From NCBI GenBank assembly GCA_945834475.1, contig CAMAHK010000007.1, forward strand, positions 1-53,293: DNA of 53,293 bases, written 5' to 3'. The first letter of the stretch is position 1; the number at the start of each line of letters is the position of its first letter. Position numbers and translations under genes: made by a program. The notes below the pieces were generated by a model. That model saw only the letters and a list, made by a program, of their open reading frames with translations. It did not search any database and was not told the origin of the DNA. Positions 15,980 through 24,462 of the stretch are shown piece after piece. This DNA comes from an uncultured Verrucomicrobiota bacterium (GTDB lineage Bacteria; Verrucomicrobiota; Kiritimatiellia; RFP12; UBA1067).

Positions 15980-17544
15980 TTCGCTGCGGGAGTTTCGGCC
16001 TTCGGCTGGTCAAGCGGCGTCAGGGCCGGGTCAGAATACGGTGCCTTCGGATCCATCCGCGCGAACGAGACATAGCTCGGGGCACCCCAACCCGTTCCGG
16101 GATTGCGTCCAAAGACGGCGATGTCAACGCGCTTCGTCGGGGACATCTTCGTGCGGTCGACCGTCACTCGCGCCTCGTGGGGACGGAGGATCTCGATCGT
16201 CACGTCGACCTCCTCGCCATGTGTCTTCGCGAACCTGAACTCTCGCGCACTACGCGGATCGGCCCGAATGAGGAATGTCCGCTTCGTCTCGTCCGCACGC
16301 AGGACATAGGCCCAGGCGAAGGCCGAACGATAGGTCAGTTCCGGCCAGACTGGCGGAATCTCCGGCGGCACAGCCTCGACAGAGATGATCGCCAGCGGCG
16401 GAATCTCCGAGACCTTCAGCGCCGCCGCGGCGGCGACCAGGCGGTTCGTGTCGACACCGTTCGGCGGCATCGCCGTCGGATGCGCACGAGACGAGAGGTA
16501 GTCGTCCTCGGTCCGCACCATGCCAAGCGACTTGCGGATCAACGTCTGGATTGTCGGCGTCAGCAGGCGGCGACGCACGATCTCGCGCTTGACATCGGGC
16601 TTGAACGCGGCAGACGCGAGAAGCGCCGCCTTGACGTACGGGCGGTCGGACCAGCTGCGCCCCGCCGTCGTGAGCCAGTACGGCGCGATTGACGCAAAAA
16701 CGTCACCATTCGTTCCGATCGGCGCGGTGTCGGCGTTGGACGGGAAAACCCAGAACTGATTCGAGAGATAGAGCTTCTCCATCGCCTTGAGACGCGGCGA
16801 TTCGGTTGTCAGGAGCGCCCGCGGGATCGACCGCCAGTACGGTCCCTGTACGAATGCCATTGAGCAGTTGCCGAACGTCGGATACGGGAAGCAGACATTC
16901 GGCGCGTTGAGATCCATCCGCCGCTGACGTCCCTCGGCGTCAAACTTCACCTCAGTAAGTCCCGGGAACTGGTCAAGCGTCATCGGTGAATGGTTCGCGT
17001 CACGGTTCATGTAAAGGTCGCCTGTCCAAGGTTCGGCCTTTCCAATCGCCAGCTTGAGCCGCGCCTCATACAGGCCGCGGTCGAAATCCCAATTCAGGTT
17101 CTGCGCGCCCAACGCGATTTTCGAGCCGAAAAGACCCGTCGCGTCAACCGTGGCGAGCGGACCCATCATCATCGGACGAGTCCGCATCTCGCGCGCATAT
17201 TCGACGAGCTGTTTGAATCGGAGACTCCCCGACAGCCGCTGGAGATCCGTATCCTTGGCGATTTCGTCGGGACGCCGAAAGCCGAGGTCAATCGCCTTCT
17301 CGAGTTCATCCAACGCCTCGTCCGTCCGCTTCGGGAAGTACGCGAGCGCGCAGGCAAGGTTGTAGTGCCAGGTCGGATCGTCCGGCAGGAGCTGGGCACC
17401 CTTCCGGCACGTCTCTTCCATCGTCGCCGTATCACCGCCGCGCATCGCCACGACAAACTGATTCCGCAGCCGCTCGTGCATCGGATAGCGTGCGGGATAA
17501 TCCCAGATCGACAGGGTCGCCAGCAGAATCGTCAGAATCATCAT
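15976..17544 (-). CDS. Exported TPR-containing protein of unknown function
   Basis: This protein of about 522 residues begins with a hydrophobic signal-like segment (MMILTILLATLSIW). A tetratricopeptide-like region follows at about residues 28-100, including DDPTWHYNLACALAYFPKRT. The rest is a large domain I do not recognise. The start at 17544 is chosen because it overlaps the upstream stop codon as ATGA, like the other genes of this operon; an ATG 7 codons upstream at 17565 is also possible. It lies between the GYF proteins and dus. It probably acts in the cell envelope; the precise job is unknown. Confidence 0.75.
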   Translation of the reverse strand: MMILTILLATLSIWDYPARYPMHERLRNQFVVAMRGGDTATMEETCRKGAQLLPDDPTWHYNLACALAYFPKRTDEALDELEKAIDLGFRRPDEIAKDTDLQRLSGSLRFKQLVEYAREMRTRPMMMGPLATVDATGLFGSKIALGAQNLNWDFDRGLYEARLKLAIGKAEPWTGDLYMNRDANHSPMTLDQFPGLTEVKFDAEGRQRRMDLNAPNVCFPYPTFGNCSMAFVQGPYWRSIPRALLTTESPRLKAMEKLYLSNQFWVFPSNADTAPIGTNGDVFASIAPYWLTTAGRSWSDRPYVKAALLASAAFKPDVKREIVRRRLLTPTIQTLIRKSLGMVRTEDDYLSSRAHPTAMPPNGVDTNRLVAAAAALKVSEIPPLAIISVEAVPPEIPPVWPELTYRSAFAWAYVLRADETKRTFLIRADPRSAREFRFAKTHGEEVDVTIEILRPHEARVTVDRTKMSPTKRVDIAVFGRNPGTGWGAPSYVSFARMDPKAPYSDPALTPLDQPKAETPAAK

Positions 17545-19007
17545 GAGTGTTTCAACCTCATCCACGCCGGAAGCTTGACCTGCTTCGCCTCGCGGCTCTG
17601 GTTCGTCTCCATCGTCGAGGTCGTGCCGATCGACGGCGACTCGAGCGCGGCAAGGCGCGTCATCAGCGTCTGCTTGTTAAGGGCTTCGCGCTGACGGAGC
17701 TCCTCGGACCTCTGACGTTCCGCGAGCAGGTCCTTCTGCGTCCGCTGCAGGAGCTCGCGCAACTGCTCGGCCTCGGCGCGCAGTTGCACGATATCCTTCT
17801 GACTCTCGCCTGTCCGTGCACCTTCGGCCCGCGCCAGACGAACCTGTTCGGAGAGCTGGCGGATCTTCGACTCGCTGTCGAGCATCGCCTTCTCGTGGAC
17901 GCGCTGAAGTTCCTCGTAATCGCGCCGCAGACGCGTCGTGCGCGGATCCTCGGGACGCTCCAGAAGAGCCTTGCGGGTCATCTCCTCAACGTCGCGTCCA
18001 CTCATCTTCAGGATCTCGCGGCGGTATTCCGTCAGTTTCTCCACGCGACTCTGGTAGCGGAGGCGAGACTCCTCGAATTCAGCCTTCTCACGCTCCAGCG
18101 TCTTCAGAATGACCGACGCCTCGTCCTGTAGAATCTTGAAGACCGCGACCTGGCGGTCGGCGACCTCGCTCGCCGCCGCCGGCAGACGCTTGATCTCGTC
18201 CTCCAGCGCCACGACCTGCTCGGAGAGCTTCTCGGACCGGGCGCGTGCGTCGCGAAGCTCGACGTCCTTCGCCGAAAGCTGCGAGTCGCGGGTTGCGATC
18301 TCGGCGTCGCGGTTGGCGATGTCCGACGCGGCGGACGCGAGTTCGACCTCCTTGGACGAAAGCTGTGTCTTCAGGTCGGATGCCGAGCGAAGCGCCTCAT
18401 CGAGACGCGCCTGGAGTTCGGCGGCGTGACGGCGCTCGGCTTCGATCACGCCCTCAAGCTCGTGGACACGCGTCTCGTCGACGACAACCTTTTCGACAAT
18501 CTTCTCGACGATCTTCTCGACGGGAACTTCAACCCGGACCTCCTTCTCGACGATCTTCTCGACCGGGACCTCCACGATCTTGTCGACGAACTTCTCGACT
18601 TCGACGATCTTCTCGACCGGGATCTCAACAACCTTCTCAACCTCGACGATCTTCTCGACCGGAACCTCGACGCGAACTTCCTTCTCGACGATCTCCGGCC
18701 GCTTCTCCTCCTCGAACGGTCCACGCACCTCGACCATTGACGCGGTCGGCGGCAGACGGCCGCTCGCCATCAGGGCCTCGGCCGCAGCCTTGTTGAACGG
18801 CCCGCGCGGATTTCCGTCCCCGATGTCGATCGAGAAACGCATGTCCAGGAAAGGCACCTCTTCGACGCGTCGCCAGATCACCTCGTCATCGGAGATTTCC
18901 TGTCCCGGCTGAACGCGCCCGAGCCGCGCCCAAGCGACAAGCTGCTCTTCGGTCTCAGGGCCGAAGGTCTCGTCCTGGGTCCTCAAGAACCACTTCTTCT
19001 CACTCAT
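17541..19007 (-). CDS. GYF-domain protein with VEK repeats and a long coiled coil (GYF2)
   Basis: This 488-residue protein has two tandem GYF_2 (DUF4339-type) modules in residues about 3-95, recognisable by WFLRTQDETFGPETEEQLVAW and a second GPF motif. Residues about 105-180 are made of VEKIVEVPVEKIVEK-type repeats. A long, charged coiled coil (about 185-455) follows, then a basic tail. No signal peptide or membrane segment is seen, so it is probably cytoplasmic. It overlaps the related shorter gene upstream by ATGA, and the two are clearly paralogous in their N-terminal halves. GYF_2 modules are usually protein-interaction domains; a scaffolding role is inferred. The exact function is unknown. 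Confidence 0.85.
   Translation of the reverse strand: MSEKKWFLRTQDETFGPETEEQLVAWARLGRVQPGQEISDDEVIWRRVEEVPFLDMRFSIDIGDGNPRGPFNKAAAEALMASGRLPPTASMVEVRGPFEEEKRPEIVEKEVRVEVPVEKIVEVEKVVEIPVEKIVEVEKFVDKIVEVPVEKIVEKEVRVEVPVEKIVEKIVEKVVVDETRVHELEGVIEAERRHAAELQARLDEALRSASDLKTQLSSKEVELASAASDIANRDAEIATRDSQLSAKDVELRDARARSEKLSEQVVALEDEIKRLPAAASEVADRQVAVFKILQDEASVILKTLEREKAEFEESRLRYQSRVEKLTEYRREILKMSGRDVEEMTRKALLERPEDPRTTRLRRDYEELQRVHEKAMLDSESKIRQLSEQVRLARAEGARTGESQKDIVQLRAEAEQLRELLQRTQKDLLAERQRSEELRQREALNKQTLMTRLAALESPSIGTTSTMETNQSREAKQVKLPAWMRLKHS
18478..18695 (-). repeat. VEK-coding tandem repeat region (GYF2)
   Basis: The DNA is a mosaic of near-identical 18-24 base units encoding VEKIVE, VEKVVEIP and VEKEVRVEVP. 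The units resemble those in the upstream paralogue at 19210-19370. Such repeats are prone to length change by slippage or recombination. Confidence 0.8.
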
Positions 19008-19690
19008 CCGTGTTTTCTCCCAAAGAAGTCAGAAACATTGCCAAAGCGTCCGCTCCGCGCGAGTTCGCGTTGCGCCGCCGCTTCCAGCGCCGCCAGCTTG
19101 TTGCGGTTGAGATTGCCGAAGATGGTGCTGCCTGCGCGCGGCGGCGGCGGCATCGACGAAACCGGCTCAACGACTTCGGGAACGACAACCTCGCAACGGG
19201 CCGGAGGTTCGACTTCAACAATCTTCTCGACCTCAATGATTTTTTCAACGATCTTTTCGACCGGGACTTCAACCCGCACTTCCTTCTCGACGATCTTCTC
19301 AACGACCTTTTCAACAATCTTCTCAACGGGAACTTCGACGATCTTCTCGACAATCTTCTCGACAATCTGCGGCGGCGGATCTTCTTCGGGAGCAAACTCG
19401 TGCAGCGAATAGACCTTTGTTTCAGGCGCAGCCAAACCGTCCTTGAAAAGCTGGATGACGACCGCACGGTTAAACGGACCAAAGACCTTACCGGGCGCAG
19501 TCTCGACAAGCCACTTCATCTCCAGTTCGGGTTTTGTCTGTGCCGGCACCCAACTTCTGCGATCCTGCGAAAGAAAACTCGTCGGTTGAATGCGGCCATC
19601 CTTCGCCCAGCTAATCAACGACTGGACCGAGGCGGGACCATAAACATTCCCATCCGCAGTTTTGACATACCAATTTAGATCTTCAGCCAT
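19004..19690 (-). CDS. GYF-domain protein with VEK repeats (GYF1)
   Basis: This 228-residue protein has two GYF_2-type modules: LNWYVKTADGNVYGPASVQS at residues 5-24 and a second beginning near residue 58 (MKWLVETAPGKVFGPF). A run of VEKIVEKIVEVPVEKIVEK repeats covers about 107-160, followed by a short Pro-rich and then basic tail. It lacks the coiled coil of its neighbour. It overlaps the symporter gene by 8 bases and GYF2 by 4. The shared modules and repeats suggest that the two proteins bind each other or a common partner; function is unknown. Confidence 0.85.
   Translation of the reverse strand: MAEDLNWYVKTADGNVYGPASVQSLISWAKDGRIQPTSFLSQDRRSWVPAQTKPELEMKWLVETAPGKVFGPFNRAVVIQLFKDGLAAPETKVYSLHEFAPEEDPPPQIVEKIVEKIVEVPVEKIVEKVVEKIVEKEVRVEVPVEKIVEKIIEVEKIVEVEPPARCEVVVPEVVEPVSSMPPPPRAGSTIFGNLNRNKLAALEAAAQRELARSGRFGNVSDFFGRKHG
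19210..19370 (-). repeat. VEK-coding tandem repeat region (GYF1)
   Basis: Plus-strand TTCTCGACGATCTTCTCGAC-type units recur several times and encode alternating hydrophobic and charged VEKIVEK segments. Units are shared with the repeat region of GYF2. Confidence 0.8.
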
Positions 19691-21221
19691 GGCGAGAGAA
19701 GAAGTCCTTTGTTGTCTTCCAGACGACCGGCGAGAGCAACACGAGCGCGACCAGGTTCGGGAAGGCCATGAGTCCGTTCATCGTATCCGCGACACCCCAG
19801 ACGATGGAAACCGTCAGGTAGGGGCCGATCGCGACAAAGAGTATGTAGAGCATGCGATAGAGCTGGACAATGCGCAGGCGCTTCTGGCCGACGAGGTACT
19901 CCAGACACTTCTCCGAATAGTAGTCCCAACCGAGGATCGTCGTGAACGCAAAGAACGTCAGCGCCGTCATCAGGAAGAACGAGGCAATCGTCCCGGAATG
20001 CGGCCCGAGGAACGAGAGTCCGCGCGTGAACGCCTCGATCGTGATATCGACGCCCTTGAGCCCGAGTGACGGCTCCCAGGCGCCGGTGACAACGATCGCC
20101 AGGCCCGTCATCGTGCAGACGATGATCGTGTCGATGAACGTGCCCGTCATGCAGACAAGGCCCTGTCGAGCCGGCTCGTTCGTCTTCGCTGCGGCCGCCG
20201 CGATGGGGGCCGACCCGAGACCGGCCTCGTTCGAGAAGATGCCGCGGGCGATGCCCTTCTGCATCGCGATGAAGATCGAACCGACGAGACCGCCCGTGAA
20301 GGCCGACGGATTGAACGCCGCGCGGACGATCAGCTCGATCGCATCGGTAATCTTCGACAGGTTGCCCAGGAGGAGGAAGCCGCAGATCGCGATATAGAAG
20401 ACCGCCATGAACGGCACGATGATCGTCGAGACGTTCGCAATGCGCTTGATGCCGCCGATGACAACGAGGGCCGTCGCCAGCGTGACGAGCGCACCCGCGA
20501 TCATCACCGGCAGCGAATAGGTCGTGCCGAAAAGCTGCACACCCGTCGACAGGTCCGCCGGATTGAAGTTCGGATCGAAGAAACGCTGTGTCGCGGACGT
20601 GATGCCATGGACCTGCGTGATCGTGCCGATGCCGAGCAATCCCGCGCCGACGCCGAAGAGCGCAAAGAGCACCGCGAGCCACTTCCAGTTCTTGCCGAGT
20701 CCCTTCTCGATGTAGTAGAACGGACCGCCCAAGACACGGCCGTCCGGCGTGAACTCGCGGTACTTGACGGCCAGCAGTCCCTCGGCATACTTCGTTGCCA
20801 TGCCGAAGAACGCGGCCAGTTCCATCCAGAAAAGCGCACCGGGACCACCGGTCCCGATGGCCGTCGCCACACCGACGATGTTGCCCGTTCCGATGGTCGC
20901 CGACAGCGCCGTGCACAGCGCGCCGAACGAACTGACATCACCCGACGTCCCCTCCTCCGTGTGGAACATGTAACGGAAGGCATTCTTCAAATTGAAGAGA
21001 TGGACGCACCGGAGAATGCCGGTGAGGAGCATGCCCGTCACGAGAATGGCGGCGATCAGAGGCACGCCCCACACCAGGTCGTCGACCTTGTCGACATATC
21101 CCGTCAGCGTCGTGAGCCAGTCGCTCGAGGTTTCGATGGACTTGTTGATCGCGCCCGACAAGGCCGCCTCCGGTTGGTTGGCGATTGTCTTAAGCGCCGT
21201 CGTAACGAGGGTGTTCGTCAT
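19683..21221 (-). CDS. Sodium:alanine symporter (AGCS family)
   Basis: This membrane protein of about 512 residues has around ten hydrophobic segments. Characteristic AGCS motifs are SATIGTGNIVGVATAI, GGPGALFWMELAAFFGMATKYAE, GGPFYYIEKG and GIARGIFSNEAGLGSAP. It should import alanine or glycine with sodium. The ATG at 21221 is chosen, but a GTG at 21242, 5 bases after the hom stop, is also possible; neither has a strong ribosome-binding site. It is the second gene of the hom operon and overlaps GYF1 by 8 bases. Confidence 0.9.
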   Translation of the reverse strand: MTNTLVTTALKTIANQPEAALSGAINKSIETSSDWLTTLTGYVDKVDDLVWGVPLIAAILVTGMLLTGILRCVHLFNLKNAFRYMFHTEEGTSGDVSSFGALCTALSATIGTGNIVGVATAIGTGGPGALFWMELAAFFGMATKYAEGLLAVKYREFTPDGRVLGGPFYYIEKGLGKNWKWLAVLFALFGVGAGLLGIGTITQVHGITSATQRFFDPNFNPADLSTGVQLFGTTYSLPVMIAGALVTLATALVVIGGIKRIANVSTIIVPFMAVFYIAICGFLLLGNLSKITDAIELIVRAAFNPSAFTGGLVGSIFIAMQKGIARGIFSNEAGLGSAPIAAAAAKTNEPARQGLVCMTGTFIDTIIVCTMTGLAIVVTGAWEPSLGLKGVDITIEAFTRGLSFLGPHSGTIASFFLMTALTFFAFTTILGWDYYSEKCLEYLVGQKRLRIVQLYRMLYILFVAIGPYLTVSIVWGVADTMNGLMAFPNLVALVLLSPVVWKTTKDFFSRHG

Positions 21222-21247
21222 AGGTGTTCCCGAGCGGATCACGTTCT

Positions 21248-22543
21248 TTAGAGCGCGCGCAAGGCGACCGGCTCGGCGCCGATGACGCCGCTCTGCTGGA
21301 TCTCCTTGAGCGCCGCCTCGAGATCGGCCGACTTCGCCTTGTGCGTCAGCACGACGACCGGCACCGGCTGGTTGCCGACGCTGCCCGCCTTCTGCGAGGC
21401 CGCCGCGAGCGAGACACCGTGCTGGCCGAGGATGGACGCGATCGTGCCGAACGCGCCCGCCTTGTCCTCGACGAGGAAGCGGATGTAGAACTTCGAGGCG
21501 ATGTCGCCCGCCGCGCGGAGCTTGATCTGGTCTTCCGCGTAGTTCGGGACGCCACGCACGTAGCGCGTCTCGCCGTGCGCGAGGTTGCGCGCGATATCAC
21601 CGATGTCGCCGACGACCGTCGAGGCGGTCGGCGCACGGCCCGCGCCGCGCCCGTAGTACATCGTGTAGTCCGACATGTCGCCCTTCACCATCGCCGCGTT
21701 AAACGCGTCGTTGACGTTCGAGAGCATGTGCGAGAACGGCACGAGCGTCGGATGAACGCCGACCTCGACCTCGTCGCCCTGACGGGCAACGACCGCGAGA
21801 AGCTTGATCCGGTAACCGAAGTCCGCCGCGTACTTGACGTCCTCGCCCGCAAGGTTGCGGATGCCCTCGACCTGCACCTGGTCGACGGAGGGCTGGAAGC
21901 CGAACGCGAGCGCCGCGAGAATGCACGCCTTGTGGGCGGTGTCGAAGCCGTCGACATCGAGCGAGGGATTCGCCTCGGCGTAGCCGAGCTTCTGTGCGTC
22001 CTTGAGGACAACGTCGAACGGCAACCCCTCGTTCTCCATGCGCGTCAGGATGTAGTTGCACGTGCCGTTGAGGATGCCGTAAATCGACTCAATGTTGTTG
22101 CCCGCAAGACCTTCGCGGAGGACGCGGATGATCGGGATGCCGCCGCCCACCGACGCGCCGAAGTAGATGTCGACGTTGTTGGCTTTCGCCGTGTCAAAGA
22201 TCTCCTTGCCGTATTCCGCAAGAAGCTTCTTGTTGGCCGTGACGACGCACTTCTTGTTATTGAGCGCATCGAGGACGAACTTCTTCGCGATGCCCGTGCC
22301 GCCGATCGTCTCGACGATGATCTGGATCTCCGGATCGGCGATGACCGCCGCCGCGTCCGTCGTGAGGACACCGTCCGGAACCGCAATGCCGCGGTCCGTC
22401 GTAATGTCGAGATCCGCGATCTTCTTCAAGACAATGTCGACGTCGAGGCGCTTCGCCATCACGTCACGATGCTTCAGGAGGCCGTCCGCAACACCCGCGC
22501 CGACCGTACCGAAGCCAAGAATACCAACGCCAATTTCCATCAT
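21248..22543 (-). CDS. hom: Homoserine dehydrogenase
   Basis: This 431-residue enzyme reduces aspartate semialdehyde to homoserine, the branch point to threonine and methionine. The NAD(P)-binding motif is GILGFGTVGAGV near the N-terminus; VVETIGGTGIAKKF and GILNGTCNYILTRM are conserved core motifs. A C-terminal ACT domain (about residues 350-425) suggests feedback control by an amino acid. An ATG at 22543 and one at 22540 are both possible; the GAAAGG ribosome-binding site fits either. It leads a long overlapping operon. asd, the preceding pathway enzyme, is in another operon at 38618. Confidence 0.95.
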   Translation of the reverse strand: MMEIGVGILGFGTVGAGVADGLLKHRDVMAKRLDVDIVLKKIADLDITTDRGIAVPDGVLTTDAAAVIADPEIQIIVETIGGTGIAKKFVLDALNNKKCVVTANKKLLAEYGKEIFDTAKANNVDIYFGASVGGGIPIIRVLREGLAGNNIESIYGILNGTCNYILTRMENEGLPFDVVLKDAQKLGYAEANPSLDVDGFDTAHKACILAALAFGFQPSVDQVQVEGIRNLAGEDVKYAADFGYRIKLLAVVARQGDEVEVGVHPTLVPFSHMLSNVNDAFNAAMVKGDMSDYTMYYGRGAGRAPTASTVVGDIGDIARNLAHGETRYVRGVPNYAEDQIKLRAAGDIASKFYIRFLVEDKAGAFGTIASILGQHGVSLAAASQKAGSVGNQPVPVVVLTHKAKSADLEAALKEIQQSGVIGAEPVALRAL

Positions 22544-22573
22544 TGAGGAGTACCTTTCACTAAATTAGTCCGT

Positions 22574-22582
22574 ATTATATCA
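22574..22582 (-). promoter_or_regulatory. Extended -10 promoter of the hom operon
   Basis: TTTTTTTGATATAAT places TATAAT at 22579-22574, 7 bases beyond the stop codon of the PflX-like gene. The leader is about 25 bases and contains GAAAGG. No clear -35 is visible. Confidence 0.7.
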
Positions 22583-22588
22583 AAAAAA

Positions 22589-23458
22589 TCAACTGACCGT
22601 CCCGTGATCGGCGGACATGTTCTCGCCGAGAAGCGCCAGCTTGGGATCGGAAGCCTCATACCCCTGGATCCAGCCGTTCTCAAAACCGAAGTCCGCTGCG
22701 GCTTCGGTCACGCTTTCGTATTCCTCTTCGGTGACCGCGCGATCATAGGGCGGCGTCTCAAGCGCCTTGTACGCGGGCGTGTACTGCGCCATGACCGAGA
22801 CAGGAACTTCGTTCGAGACCTCGGTCGCGAGCCATGCGAGATTCTCGATCGCCTCGTCTGCATGGCCGGGAAGGACAAGAATGCGAGCGATGAGTGAGGC
22901 GTGAGGCGTATTAAGAGAACGAGAATAAGCCCATTTGACGGCGGCGCGCGACGCCTCGACATAATTCGGCGCCTGCGACGCGGCGACGGCCGTCGTGTTG
23001 CGCGAATAGCGCAGGTCAAAAAGCGCGATGTCGCAGAGATCCTTGTATTCTTCCAGCGTCTCGACGCGCTCGTAGCCCGACGAGTTCCAGACGAACGGCA
23101 GGCGGATTCCCTCCGCGAACAGCGGCTGGACCGCCTCGCGGACGAACGGCAGGTACGGGGTCGGCGAGACAAGATTCCAATTCTCAACCTTGTCCTTGAT
23201 CGCCAGGTCACGGAAAATCGCCGTCAGCTCGGGGGTTGTCAGGTCCTTGCCCTCGCCCTTCCAGCTCCACGGCGAATTCTGGCAATAGAGGCATTTCATC
23301 GTGCAGCGCGAGAAGAAGACGCACCCCGACCCGCGTTCGCCTGTAATCGGCGGCTCCTCGCCAAAATGCGGTCCCCAGCGAAAGACGCGCGGCCGTTCGC
23401 CCGCCCCGCAGTAGCCGGGACGCTTTCCGCACCGCCGTGGACAGAGTTCGCAGTTCAT
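22589..23458 (-). CDS. PflX-like radical SAM protein
   Basis: This 289-residue protein begins with a Cys-rich segment (Cys3, Cys6, Cys10, Cys17; MNCELCPRRCG). The conserved EEPPITGERGSG follows, then the radical SAM cluster motif Cys52-x3-Cys56-x2-Cys59 (CTMKCLYCQN). This layout matches the COG1313/PflX group, relatives of pyruvate-formate-lyase activating enzyme whose substrate is uncertain. The start at 23458 overlaps the BrkB stop as ATGA; upstream extension of the frame is shadow. A loop near residues 177-190 is encoded by a heptamer tandem repeat (22886-22927). The ferredoxin heading the operon could be its electron donor, which is inference. Confidence 0.85.
   Translation of the reverse strand: MNCELCPRRCGKRPGYCGAGERPRVFRWGPHFGEEPPITGERGSGCVFFSRCTMKCLYCQNSPWSWKGEGKDLTTPELTAIFRDLAIKDKVENWNLVSPTPYLPFVREAVQPLFAEGIRLPFVWNSSGYERVETLEEYKDLCDIALFDLRYSRNTTAVAASQAPNYVEASRAAVKWAYSRSLNTPHASLIARILVLPGHADEAIENLAWLATEVSNEVPVSVMAQYTPAYKALETPPYDRAVTEEEYESVTEAAADFGFENGWIQGYEASDPKLALLGENMSADHGTVS
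22886..22927 (-). repeat. Degenerate 7-base tandem repeat inside the PflX-like gene
   Basis: Plus-strand units are AGCGATG, AGTGAGG, CGTGAGG, CGTATTA, AGAGAAC and GAGAATA. They encode the SRSLNTPHAS loop just before the conserved LVLPGHAD motif. Confidence 0.65.
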
Positions 23459-24462
23459 TTCACCCGCCGTGACGTCTCGAACGAGCGCACCATCACAGCT
23501 CCGAGCAGGATGATCTGCCAGCTCATGTAAAACCAGGCCAGCACGATCGGAAGGATCGCGAACGATCCGTAAAGCGCCGAGGACTTCGCGATACCGACCT
23601 GGGCGATCGCACAGATCTTCATCCACGCGCCGAAGAAGACGGCCGTGATGAAACCACCCCACCAGGCGTGCAACTTCGAGACCTTGCAGTTCGGCATGAT
23701 CCAGAAGACAAAACCGAAGGTCAACGACGCCATCAAAAGGACGAAGGCAAAGCGCAAGAACGCCGAATCGAGAAACCAGATGACGCCGTCCGACACCCAC
23801 TTCGTCAACCACGTCGCGCCCAACGTCGCGACAAGGATGTCCTTGACGATGTTCAGAATCGGCAGCGACATCGCGATCGCCACGAGAATCGGCAAAATCG
23901 TCGTGATCGCCAGGTAAAGAAGCGCGCGCTTCCAGACGGGACGCGGCTTCGGCACTTCAAAGATCTCATTGAAGCTCACCTCGACCATACCGATGGACGA
24001 GATGACCGTCCAGAGCAGGAACGCGAAGCCGATCCAACCAAGCGTGCCAATATCAAACCTCTCAATCCGGTCGAAAAGGAGATTCGAGATCTTGCGCGCC
24101 TGCGTACCGAACTCCAGCGCCGCCTCGCGCTTCTTGGCACGCTCTTCTTCGCTCACGACCTTCGCGTCGGAAAACCACTTGACGATCTCCTCATCCTGTC
24201 CGTTCTCGATGTTGGAAATCATCGCGTCGAGATGGAAGTTCACCTCCTTGCGCGCATAATCGTCGGCTCCACACATCTTCGCAGTGAAGAGGAGAACGCA
24301 CAGGACCGGCACGATCGCCAGCATGGCGAAATACGTGAGCCCCGCCGCGTGCATCGAGCAGTTGTTCTTAAGGAATCCCTTTAGAACCTCCCAGAACCAG
24401 GCGATCACGCGAACGGACAGGAGCTTCTGGGAACAGGAAACACAAAAATCTTTGATTTTCAT
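23455..24462 (-). CDS. YihY/BrkB-family inner-membrane protein
   Basis: This 335-residue protein has six or so hydrophobic segments. The N-terminal NNCSMHAAGLTYFAMLAIVPVL is the hallmark of the YihY/BrkB family (formerly mis-assigned as RNase BN), and the C-terminal GSFAILPIVLAWFYMSWQIILLGA is also typical. It contains a charged soluble loop between the first and second segments (about residues 70-130). The start at 24462 overlaps the upstream permease stop by ATGA. The function of the family is not established; membrane transport or envelope maintenance is possible. Confidence 0.88.
   Translation of the reverse strand: MKIKDFCVSCSQKLLSVRVIAWFWEVLKGFLKNNCSMHAAGLTYFAMLAIVPVLCVLLFTAKMCGADDYARKEVNFHLDAMISNIENGQDEEIVKWFSDAKVVSEEERAKKREAALEFGTQARKISNLLFDRIERFDIGTLGWIGFAFLLWTVISSIGMVEVSFNEIFEVPKPRPVWKRALLYLAITTILPILVAIAMSLPILNIVKDILVATLGATWLTKWVSDGVIWFLDSAFLRFAFVLLMASLTFGFVFWIMPNCKVSKLHAWWGGFITAVFFGAWMKICAIAQVGIAKSSALYGSFAILPIVLAWFYMSWQIILLGAVMVRSFETSRRVK

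Noticed and set aside
18478-19370. Regularly spaced repeats that might suggest a CRISPR array
   Set aside because: The repeats are in frame, encode VEK motifs, have no unique spacers of constant length and lie inside two overlapping genes. No cas genes are present.
23459-23812. Longer N-terminus of the PflX-like protein
   Set aside because: The extra 118 codons are antisense-frame shadow of BrkB. The true start with the family's Cys-rich N-terminus is at 23458 with an ATGA overlap.
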